Shown: positions 33,593 through 41,773 of the stretch, piece after piece
How the letters are laid out: each line of letters starts with the position of its first letter
How positions within the stretch are numbered: the stretch's first letter is position 1
Source: Ulva prolifera
Lineage: Eukaryota; Chlorophyta; Ulvophyceae; Ulvales; Ulvaceae
Assembly: GCA_023078555.1 (NCBI GenBank)
Contig: CM041199.1
Location: 2,359,101-2,423,100 of the forward strand
Direction of reading: 5' to 3'
Length of the DNA: 64,000 nt
Made by a program: the position numbers and the translations under genes
Notes under the pieces: model-generated
Told to the model about the DNA's origin: nothing
What the model saw: the letters and a program-made list of their open reading frames with translations, nothing else
Databases searched by the model: none

Positions 33593-34099
33593 GTCATGTC
33601 AAAACAACCGGATGACTCGCTCATAGTGACTGCTCAATCGCGCTACTCAACAACAAAGATCGCCTACCTCGCGGCGGTGTAACGAGCGACCGACAAATGA
33701 TTCCTTTTGTCCCGTCTTGCAGAGCTTGCAGCTGACGAGCTGTCAACAAACGATTTGACTGTCTGTCCCTGTCGCCACCGAAACGACGGCTCCAAAATAG
33801 CTGAAAATGTTTTCCGCGTCCCGTCCTTGCGGGGCTGGCAACGACTCTTTACGTTTACTACGGTATCCGCGGATATACCGTCGGAAGTAATTGGCCAGTC
33901 CCAAGAAGCTGCGCACTTCATAAACAGAGCGATGTTTGGGCCAACCTGACACAACAGACACCTTCGCCGGATCAGGCTTCATCCCCTCTGAGGACAGTAT
34001 GTGGCCCAGGAAATGCAGTTCCTGCTTAAAGAACTCACTCTTCGTGAGCCAGGCTTTGTAATTTTCTTTGCGCAGAACATTGAGCACATTTCCGGATAT

Positions 34100-35660
34100 G
34101 CTTCCTATGTTCCTCTTCGTTCTTCGAATATATGAGGATATTGTCTAAATAGACGCACACGAACTTGTTCAGCTGTTTGCCAAAGATTCTATTCATCTCG
34201 GCCTAAAACACAGCTGGCGCATTACACAGCCCGAATGGCAGCACTCGCCATTCAAATTTTCCTATGTGTGTGTTTTAGGCCGTTTTCTCCCGATCCGTTT
34301 TCTCCCAGTCTTTGGGGTGCAGGCCGATAAGGTGGTACCCGCTGGTAAGATCAATGGATGAGAAGCATTTCGCTCCACCCAAATTGTCTAGCAGGTCCTC
34401 CACACGAGGCATAGGATACTTATTCTTATGTGTGAGTTTATTCAGTTCCCGATATTCGATGCACATACGCAGAGTGCCATCAGGCTTCTGGGCGAACAAC
34501 ACCGGGGCTCCGTAAGCCGAGGATGAGGGGACTATTCGCCCTGCATCCAATAGGTCTTGCACCTGGGTCTCCATCTCCTTACGTTCGCTAATAGATAGAC
34601 GGAACGCAGGTCTGTTTGGTGCAGCGGCCCCACTGCTCCGGCGCAAGCCTTCCGGTGTACCCGGTTGCCAATCTCTGACAACAGGGTCCTCAAACACATC
34701 TTTATATTCTGCTAATACCTGCTGCACCTGTTCCCGCTGGTCAAAACCAGCGTCTTTGGCCTCCCGAAGGATAACCAGGAACGGCGAAGCGCAGCCCTGC
34801 TTGGGCCTCGAAAGCAGCCGCTTAGCTTGCACTGCTGACAGCATAACTGCAGCCTGGGAGCCTTCCCTAGGCTGGCTGCGTGCGCGGGCATCTGCGCGCG
34901 CGTCCGCAGCCGGAGACAGTCGTTTGTTTCTGCGCCTAAGCCACAAGCTCGGTGGCGAGTAGCGCGGGCCCAGTTCATGCGAGCCGAAATCAATCACAGC
35001 ACCCTCGCGTTTATGCCAATCGTCGCCCAAGATCACATCAAATCCTGGTGTCATATCAATAACATGCAGAGTCACTGTCTCAGTGTACGATTGCAATGAC
35101 AGGCGTGCTTGAACATGGCCGGCTGTCACACTCTGTGAGCCGTCCGCAATGATAATGGGCACTTTTGAACGGGTGATCGCGAGTTTGTGTCTATGCGCAA
35201 ATGCTTTGCTCACGAAACTGTACCTCGCGCCTGTGTCCCCGAGCACCGTGCAAGGAGCACCGGCAAGAGCAGCTGAGAAAACGAACGTGAGATCACTATC
35301 CGACGTCGCAGGGACTCGCAAGTCCTGTACAGTCGAAGGCAAGTCTGTTGCCGTATATAGACCAACAGGAAACGCAGGCGGGTCGTAAAACAGTACAGTG
35401 TCAGACGAGCCATCCTCGCAACGCTGTTGTACAGTGCACAATTGTTGCATCCCTTTAGTCAGAGGCGTAGGCAAAGCATTGCTGGGTAAGCCAAAGTATG
35501 CACTAGTGCCGTATGGCACCTGCTGTTTACACCGTTTGTAGTTCGCTAGCACTCTGCTCACGTCTTCCGACTGCGAAACTGACACAACCAAACAACAACC
35601 GGCAACCAATGCATCAACAAAAGCATGCACATTGAACTGTCGCTGTGGGAAACTATCCAC
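34100..35660 (-). pseudogene. gypsy-2 protease-reverse transcriptase with YLDN active site
   Basis: The 461-codon N-terminal block holds a retropepsin site (LGDTGARYSFVS), a GFDVILGDDWH strand, and RT fingers/palm (PVLFAQKPDGTLRMCIEYRE, FSSIDLTSGYHLIGLHP). A 15-bp in-frame tandem duplication follows (WEKTDREKTA), then TAA near 34275. Translation past it gives THIGKFEWRVLPFGLCNAPA, a TAG, and the catalytic box as [10 protein letters not shown] near 34.15 kb. The invariant second Asp of YxDD is Asn. The protein would copy element RNA into DNA; with two stops and the D-to-N change it cannot. The reading then shifts frame before [15 protein letters not shown]. Confidence 0.88.
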
Positions 35661-35743
35661 GGCGCCATATGACGCTACTAGCGCTCGCAGATCAACCAGC
35701 TCGGGTTGTCAGTTGCCCAGGAATGCATTCACCTGGGAGCCCT

Positions 35744-36471
35744 CAACGCCGAACCAGACCATGCCATGGTCTGCAAGAAGGTGGCAAAGGAGACCTAGAT
35801 GCGCCATGATCACCTGGCTCGTGCCTTGCGCCTGGTCGCCTCTTACGCCGGACTGCAGTCTGCCCTGGAGCCGCTCTACCGTGCCCTCGTGAGGGGCGCG
35901 GGTGTGGAGCTGAATCGCCGCAGGGACATCGCCGTGGTCATGCCGCGCCTGGAGATGGCGGCCGTGGACGTCGTGGTCACACATGCGCCGGCGGCCTCAT
36001 ACGTGGCCACTGCGGCGCGGGAGACGGGTGCGACGGCGGCGTGGGCGGAGGGCAGGAAGCGGGACCGCTTCCGGCGGGACGTGCTTGACCATGCCGCGTT
36101 CCGGTTTGTTCCGTTTGCAGTCGAATCGTGTGGCTTCATGGGCGAGGCTGCCGTGAGGTTCATCGGTCAGTTGGGGGATGTGGCCGCTGCCAGTGGGCGC
36201 ATCTCCAAAGGCGCGTTTGTCCAGTGGGCGCTGCGGGTGTTGTCGGTGTCATTGCAGCGTGGCAATGCGGATATGTATCGGAAGTCTGGGCTTGTCATCT
36301 CTCGGGAGCAGGGGTTGCGGTATGATGCGGGCCTGGAGGACGCGATCCTGCCGGAATGAGTTGTGAGTGCGGTTGTCGTGTTCGTGTGTGTGTGAGTGTA
36401 TTTGCTATTGATTCGGAGGAGATTCGGTTGTTTCGGTGTTTGTTTTCTGCCGTTCACTCTTTTGTAAAAGT
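35744..36471 (+). mobile_element. Non-LTR retrotransposon family L, longest copy (728 bp, 5'-truncated)
   Basis: It is flanked by a 13-bp duplication, ACCTGGGAGCCCT, at 35731-35743 and 36472-36484, and inserted between gag and pol of gypsy-2. It ends with a conserved 3' tail (GATTCGG.. then TTCACTCTTTTGTAA) shared by all other L copies and has no long poly(A). The 5' end begins inside coding sequence. Confidence 0.92.
35799..36359 (+). CDS. C-terminal fragment of family L ORF2-like protein
   Basis: The frame is open to the TGA at 36357-36359. A TAG at about 35796 separates it from a few upstream in-frame codons (NAEPDHAMVCKKVAKET), so this copy is also mutated. Motifs in order are MRHDHLARALRLVASYAG, EPLYRALVRGAGVELNRRRD, DIAVVMP, VDVVVTHAPAAS, AAWAEGRKRDRF, FRFVPFAVESCGFMGEAAVR and LRVLSVSLQRGNADMYRKSG. 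The spacing RHD..EP..RRDI..DVVV..K..RF is like the C-terminal nuclease-like region after reverse transcriptase in some algal and protist LINEs, perhaps a PD-(D/E)XK-type fold; that is inference. The reverse transcriptase itself is not in this window. The last 60 codons recur at 62456-62670 and 63237-63458. Confidence 0.7.
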   Translation: MRHDHLARALRLVASYAGLQSALEPLYRALVRGAGVELNRRRDIAVVMPRLEMAAVDVVVTHAPAASYVATAARETGATAAWAEGRKRDRFRRDVLDHAAFRFVPFAVESCGFMGEAAVRFIGQLGDVAAASGRISKGAFVQWALRVLSVSLQRGNADMYRKSGLVISREQGLRYDAGLEDAILPE

Positions 36472-37924
36472 ACCTGGGAGCCCTTGCCCTTGGTGACCAG
36501 AGCTCGGACACACCCCATCCTGCTCTTGAACTTTGCCGCGTCGCCTGGGCACGAAGCTTCGTGTTTGGACAGAGCAGCTCCTGGGGAGTGGTGATAGCCA
36601 CACTGCGAGCAGCGACTGTACTGCTTCGCTAGCTCTTCAAAGGAGGGTCCTTTGTTGACCTTGGGTCGTTTGGAAGCGGTTTCGCTCTTCGCAGGCTTGC
36701 GCTTTCCCGGAGCGTTACCGCGGCGGCCGGCACTCTCGCCGACGTCGCCATTGGCAGCGGAGCCAAGATTCTGCACAAGAACTCCTTCCTGCTGAAGGCG
36801 TGTGACAATGTTAACCGCTCGCGCAATCAAGTGCTGAAACGGCTCCTGCGGCCGGTAATCCAAGCTGATATTCAGCAGGCTTGCTGACAGCGTGAGCAGG
36901 CCGGGCTTCGCAGCTAACAGCTTGCGAGTCAGGTGATGGAACCAGAAGCGAGTATTCTCGTTGGCGATCTCGCCGTGCGAGACAAGCAGGCCAAAAACTT
37001 CAATATCTTTGCGCAGCGTTTTTAGTTTGAAGTGCATGTTCAGCGCACGGGTGGTGAACACAGTACCATGGTCTGGGATTGCATTGACAAGCTTGTCCAA
37101 GAGTGCATCAGGGGTAGAATTGTTGCTCATGCCATTCTGTGTCGCTACACGCCACGCTGGGCCCTCGAGTGCATTGAAAATCGCAAGTGCCTGCAATCGC
37201 GGCGGCAGACCGCTAAAGTGCAGCAACGTGCGCGTTTCATTGATCCACTCGAGCAGAGGCAAATAATACGCTGAGTCTATGTGCTTCGGGGTCACTGCTG
37301 CCCGAGAAACATTGGCAACTTCACATCGCGTGCTGTCAACTTGCTAGAAGACATGTCAATCTGTGCTGCTGGGGCAGGCTGCGCAGGCGGGGCAGGCTGG
37401 ACAGGCGCAGCTGGCATGACAGTAGGCTGAGACGGAATGGCGGGCACCTGAACGGCTCCAGAGAGCCATGCGTGCATCGTCTGTCCCATGGCTTCTTTAA
37501 CCGCGTTTGCAACTGCGTTGATGAATGTCGTCTATCCGGTAGGGTCTTCAGGACGATCACGTGATGGCGGCTCGGTTGAAGTAGGTTGCTCGCTGGCAGG
37601 TGGTTGCGCGGTAGCGACAGGAGCTGCCTGAGGCTGGCGCAGATCATGAGGAGATCCCGTGCGAACGACGTCGGAATACGTCGGCGCTCCGGGACCGACC
37701 TGGAGTTGTCCCACGCCTGCTATGGCGTTGAGGACACCCGAGGTCGTCGGTGCGGGAGCTACGGATGCGGACGCTGTGACCTGGGCGCTGCCAGCATCAG
37801 CACCGGGTCCCTTCTGTGAAGCAGGAACGTCACTCATAGTGACATCCGTGTCCTCTGCAGCAGCGGCAGCGGCCTGAGCCTCTCGCTCGGCCATGCTGCG
37901 CGTATGGATCTGTTGCTCGACCAT
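36472..37924 (-). pseudogene. gypsy-2 gag
   Basis: The reading begins MVEQQIHTRSMAEREAQ and is Ala/Pro/Gln-rich. It meets a stop (GGATAG, near 37532), continues with INAVANAVKEAMGQTMHAWL, and shifts frame near 37.3 kb before the capsid-like region (WINETRTLLHFSGLPPRLQA, NALEGPAWRVATQNG) and a C-terminal zinc-binding motif CSQCGYHH..HEASC. A short basic stretch (GKRKPAKSETASKRPKVNKG) precedes the zinc motif. Gag would form particles around element RNA. One stop plus one frameshift make it non-functional. Its 3' end is cut by the L insertion. Confidence 0.75.
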
Positions 37925-37980
37925 CTGCTGTTAACTCATGGAAGCATGAAGAGACTGGGTTCGGAACTCACCGATACCAC

Positions 37981-38347
37981 TGTAAAGACTGTTAGTCAAG
38001 AGACATGGTGTGTGAGATCTGTCGTCTACCCTTTAAGGTCCAGCTGCTTATATACTGTAAGCTAGCGTGTGTACGACACCTGCCACAGTGCGCTGTGCTC
38101 AGCACACTGACCCCGTACACACCAGAGGCTCCCATCGTGTCCGCCTATACGCCGGGCATTTGCAATGCTTCTGGAGATTTCCAGAGCAGTGCCTCGATGG
38201 CCCGGCTGCGTCAGCAGGACGAGACTGGCGACCACTGTTAACAGAGTTCCCTACTGCCAGCCACGGTCACGTGGACTGACGGGACATTCCGGAGGCTTCC
38301 AGAACACTCTAAGCCATGCATCTCCATGCGTGTGACGTATTGTCACA
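37981..38347 (-). repeat. gypsy-2 5' LTR, 367 bp
   Basis: Read on the minus strand it runs TGTGACAATACG...TCTTTACA (TG..CA ends). It contains a TATA-like box, TATATAAGC, about 100 bp before its end. Immediately after it, minus strand GTGGTATCGGTGAGTTCC could be the primer-binding site; the TGGTATC start is like an initiator-Met tRNA site. A solo copy of the family is at 59327-59712. Confidence 0.88.
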
Positions 38348-38521
38348 GTCATCTCTCGTGAGCAGGCGGTGCGGCGGTATGATGCGGGCCTGGAGGATCG
38401 CGCGATCCTGTCGGACTGAGGTGTTAGTGCGGCTGTAGTGTGATCGTAGGTGGATATGTTGCTGTTGATTTGGATGAGATTTGGTTTTGGGGTTTGTCTT
38501 CTCCCGTTCACTATTTTGTAA
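38348..38521 (+). mobile_element. Family L copy, split by gypsy-2
   Basis: It starts in the conserved coding end (GTCATCTCTCGTGAGCAGG) directly at the gypsy-2 LTR boundary and runs to the L tail (CTCCCGTTCACTATTTTGTA). The missing 5' part would lie beyond the lost 3' LTR. Confidence 0.75.
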
Positions 38522-38539
38522 CCTGGCGTTGGCGCGCCT

Positions 38540-38590
38540 GTTCGTTGCCCTGGCGGTGCTAACGGCCTCTCCGACTTTGTTCTTGTAACA
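38540..38590 (+). mobile_element. Family A-prime tail
   Basis: It reads GCCCTGGCGGTGCTAACGGC, then CTCTCCGACTTTGTTCTTG and TAACA, a diverged subfamily of A that also occurs at 40.38-40.45 and 51.66-51.71 kb. No duplication was found. Confidence 0.55.
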
Positions 38591-38898
38591 GACAAACACC
38601 AACTGTTGTCCACATGTACACGGATATGGCTACGATTTCATGCGTACATGCACACCTGTCTGACTTGCTGATCAACGCCCTCGCCGTGTGTCGCATCTCG
38701 ATATATCCACAGCGATCGCCACCGCGGGGCACGACAATATGCACCTCAGGAGGCTCAAGCCAACCGGCCGCGGTACAATGATAGGCTGCTGCTGCAGTTA
38801 AGTGCAATGATACCAGATGATGCTCGCGGTGCTATCATGACGGCGTTATCACACAGGAATAAAAGGTCACTTTGACGGGTGCGGACTCGTACAGCATA

Positions 38899-38935
38899 TA
38901 TTACAGAAGAGTGAACGGGAGAAAACCAACACTGA
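38899..38935 (-). mobile_element. Family L tail, 37 bp with 25-bp duplication
   Basis: A reverse L tail (TTACAGAAGAGTGAACGGGA) sits between exact 25-bp direct repeats at 38874-38898 and 38936-38960 (starting GACGGGTGCGGACTCG). Confidence 0.9.
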
Positions 38936-39109
38936 GACGGGTGCGGACTCGTACAGCATAAGTCCAGAGTCAAAGTGTCTTGATCGCCAGCGATAGCGCT
39001 GCTGGCGTGACATCCCGGGAGTGTAAATCCTCAAGACCAATGCAGGTGTGATCCTGGGGAGTGGCTGTACATGTTGAAATCGTGTTCTTTTGCACCCATC
39101 ATGCTCAGT

Positions 39110-39151
39110 GTTACAAAAGAGTGAACGGGAGAAAACAAACACTGAAACCGA
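39110..39151 (-). mobile_element. Family L tail, 42 bp
   Basis: This is a reverse tail (TTACAAAAGAGTGAACGGGA). The 12-bp duplication ATCATGCTCAGT lies at 39098-39109 and 39152-39163. Confidence 0.9.
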
Positions 39152-39372
39152 ATCATGCTCAGTCAGTGTCGCGACGAACAGGGCTGCGCAGTAGCTGCAT
39201 CGAGGTCCCCGTCACTGGCACAGTGTCACAGACCATCCAGCAAGAGAGAAACTTCCGGATCAGCAGTCACACACAGCCACATCGCAGCAGCGCACGCACT
39301 CCTCAGTTCGGCAAGATCGTGTCCTCCAGGCCCAAATCAAATGTCCGCAATACCGGGCCATTCCGGGCTGTT

Positions 39373-39397
39373 AATGAATTCATTCTCTTAAGAGAAT
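39373..39397. repeat. Overlapping double palindrome
   Basis: AATGAATTCATT (39373-39384) overlaps ATTCTCTTAAGAGAAT (39382-39397) by three bases; both are perfect. Confidence 0.75.
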
Positions 39398-39475
39398 TTC
39401 ACCGAAGAGTAAACGAGTGCAGACAAATGCACAAGATATTTTTTTTCCCCTGCTGGACTAGCGTTCACACATAGC

Positions 39476-39545
39476 AGCAGCGTGGTGTGCGATTCCCCTG
39501 GTTGCTGCTCGCGGTGCTTCCTGCCTTGCTTGCTTTGTCCTTGTA
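39476..39545 (+). mobile_element. Family A tail, 70 bp
   Basis: This is the clean family A 3' end (GTTGCTGCTCGCGGTGCTTC..TTGTCCTTGTA). It has a 9-bp duplication, ACACATAGC, at 39467-39475 and 39546-39554. Confidence 0.8.
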
Positions 39546-39629
39546 ACACATAGCCTACACAGTTGGTCATACTGAAACATGGCTGGTCAGGTCCGGCATC
39601 GATCTGGAGTGATGGACCTGTGCTGACTC

Positions 39630-39722
39630 GGTTGTGGTGTGATGGTGTGTGTATGTGTTGCTGTTGTCTCGGATGAGATTCGGTTTTGGTGTTTGTCTTC
39701 TTCCGTTCACTCTTATGCAAAT
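39630..39722 (+). mobile_element. Family L tail, 93 bp
   Basis: This is a forward tail (GATGAGATTCGGTTTTGGTG..CACTCTTATGCAAAT). The 12-bp duplication CTGTGCTGACTC is at 39618-39629 and 39723-39734. Confidence 0.88.
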
Positions 39723-39963
39723 CTGTGCTGACTCAGGTTGTGCATATGGCTTTTGCACTGTGCATCGCACTTGCTTAAGCTACCTGCTTTGCACTGTGAG
39801 AACTAATGTGGCAGCACATGACATGTGTTCATGGAGTCTTGTTGGGGACACCTGAATCAACCCTTGTGTGTTGCAAGGACAAAGTCGGAGTGGTAGTGGT
39901 TGCAATTGCATGTGCTAATGAACAACCCTTGTCTGGCATACTGACAGAACTCACCCACCCACC

Positions 39964-40020
39964 CACTGAAATGCATGATGGGTGCATCATGGCATGATGT
40001 ACCCATCATGCATTTCAGTG
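39964..40020. repeat. Long hairpin, 20-bp perfect stem
   Basis: CACTGAAATGCATGATGGGT (39964-39983) pairs with its exact complement at 40001-40020. The 17-nt loop contains a small inner stem (ATCAT-ggc-ATGAT). No ORF spans it. It could be a foldback element or a small hairpin RNA gene. Confidence 0.85.
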
Positions 40021-40146
40021 TTCTGAAACCATCACGCCAGTATCACCAGGCTAGTATCACCAGGCGGAACACACAGCAGATAATCTGCACACACGCGCTC
40101 GTGTTTGCAATCTGATGCTTGCTGCAAGGCAGTTGTTGTACAGCTG

Positions 40147-40445
40147 TTGGACGTATGTTACAAGCATAAAGCCGGTAAGGCGGGCATGCCTGCAGCACCG
40201 CGAAAGAAGCAAGCAGACCAAGCATACACTCAGACACCCATGCACACCACACCCATCACGCACAGAAAGCCCATCACGCCCTCAGCACACGACACAGATC
40301 CGCCAAGCACATACCCACACACCCACACACGCACACACACAAACCCAACGGCCCACACACACCCACACGTGCGCATTACGTTTCTTGTGCTCTCCCTTTT
40401 GGTCCTGGCGGTGCTACCGGCCCCTCCGGCTTTTTCCTTTGTAAC
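40147..40445. mobile_element. Fold-back of two A-prime tails
   Basis: A reverse A-prime tail (TTACAAGCATAAAGCCGG..CAGCACCGC) and a forward one (GGCGGTGCTACCGG..TTTCCTTTGTAA) face outward, separated by CA-rich sequence. The ends therefore form imperfect inverted repeats. Confidence 0.55.
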
Positions 40446-40449
40446 ACAC

Positions 40450-41760
40450 ACACCCACACACCATCCACGCCGGATTGCCGGGGGCCGCCCCAGCCCCAAA
40501 CCTCACAGCTCTTGGATGTGTGTGTCTACAAGGATGAAGTCAGATAGGCTGGTTGCTCCGCCAGGCCAGGACGCATGTGGGAGGTGTGTGTGTTGGGCTG
40601 TGTTGGGCTGTGTTGTAGTGCAGGCCTGAAGGTCCCATGTGCCGGGCCTACTGAGACCGCAGCCAGCTAGCTTGACCTACACAAATCTGCTGTTGTGCTA
40701 CTGAAGATCCTACAGACTAGAGAATCATCACTGGCTTCTAGCTCCACAAGTTCGACAAGTATGCGGAGTTGGAACTTCTGCAGCTTCGTGCCACTGTACC
40801 AGCACATTGGCTTTCCAACCTCTAACCCAGCCTATGCATATCACTGACAGGTCTGGGATGATGTGTCTGCACCATTGCGTCTCAGCTATCACAGACAAGA
40901 AGCTGGCCAGAAAGTCAGCCACAGGCTGCTCAATGACACCACCACTCACATCACCATATGCCCTGTGCAGGTGACATGAGACTCATCAAAACACCCATTA
41001 TTTCACTCTGCCATCCATTTGTCCCCTCGTGCATTACAAATTCCTGCTGTGCTTGCATGTCCAAGGTGCTGCGGACGTGGTGCTGCTTATGCATCATCAT
41101 GGATGGCCTCAGCAACACAATGCTGGTCTGAGCAGCAGCAGCAGCAGAGTGATGCACTGACTGTATATATCGGGCTGACTGGAGCTTGTGATCTTCCCAT
41201 CCTCAGCCTATGACCACCTGATGGAGGTGCTCGGAGTCCCACGTGACCAGCACACCAGCAGCACAGCACTCTCTCACTATTAGCGGTTTGCTTAGGCACA
41301 AATTGCCGGCACTATGGAGACGCCAGTGTCCCTATGTTGGTTCGCATCCATACGGCTTTGGCTTTTGTATGCAAACATGCACATGTGTATTGCACCCTGG
41401 TTGTCCGGGTGATGGGTGTGGCGTTGGACGTGGAGTGTGTGGTGGTGTTTCGCCTGTGTGATTGACAAGTATGACCCACCGTGCCTGCTTCCAGTGATGT
41501 TGGCTGCGTTGGTTGTTTTATGTGTTGTCCTGGCAATTCAACACCACCTGACACGCTCCTCAACATGCATGCTTCTTCTCTGCTACCTCCCTCTCCAACT
41601 CCGCCCTTGCGCAATTGCAACACAATGCTCGCCTTTGCCCGCCTGCAATTCCACTTGCAGTGTCAATCATCCAGTGCTGCTCATTCCGAAAGGCCCAAAT
41701 AGCAGATAGCTGCCCGCTTTGCGGCATTTTGGTCCCGGGTCACTTTGGTCCTGGGTCACC
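40450..41760. other. No recognisable gene
   Basis: This is upstream flank of the wall-protein gene. Short frames only; a CAG run (AGCAGCAGCAGCAGCAG) lies near 41135. Confidence 0.35.
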
Positions 41761-41773
41761 ATCTGCTTCGAAC

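Larger units (their letters stand above)
31827..33863. mobile_element. TIR transposon with TA target duplication, 2,037 bp, inside gypsy-2
   Basis: It has perfect 25-bp terminal inverted repeats (31827-31851 and 33839-33863), starting CCGTAGTAAACGTAAAGAGT. TA dinucleotides flank it at 31825-31826 and 33864-33865. Deleting the element and one TA joins CGCGGATA to CGCACGC and restores the conserved RT/RNase H reading YFRRYIRGYARMVCPLTDLL, so both ends are exact. A TA target fits Tc1/mariner-like and some other superfamilies. No transposase was recognised, so the element is non-autonomous or decayed. It contains a nested hAT (32413-33592) and several short hairpins (31872-31977). Confidence 0.93.
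30660..38347 (-). mobile_element. Ty3/gypsy retrotransposon (gypsy-2), truncated and nested
   Basis: Its 5' LTR is at 38347-37981. Gag (37924 to about 36405), protease-RT (35660-34100), RNase H (33.99-30.9 kb with an insertion) and only the first part of the integrase zinc domain (KGQLYIPSVDTLRSE, HSPPHCGHYGI near 30.8 kb) follow. The sequence then decays and meets gypsy-1 gag, so most of the integrase and the 3' LTR are lost. Three later insertions disrupt it: an L retrotransposon between gag and pol (35744-36471) and a TA element (31827-33863) carrying a hAT (32413-33592). The 5' LTR abuts GTCATCTCTCG, the inside of an L copy, so gypsy-2 itself appears to have landed in L. Confidence 0.9.
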
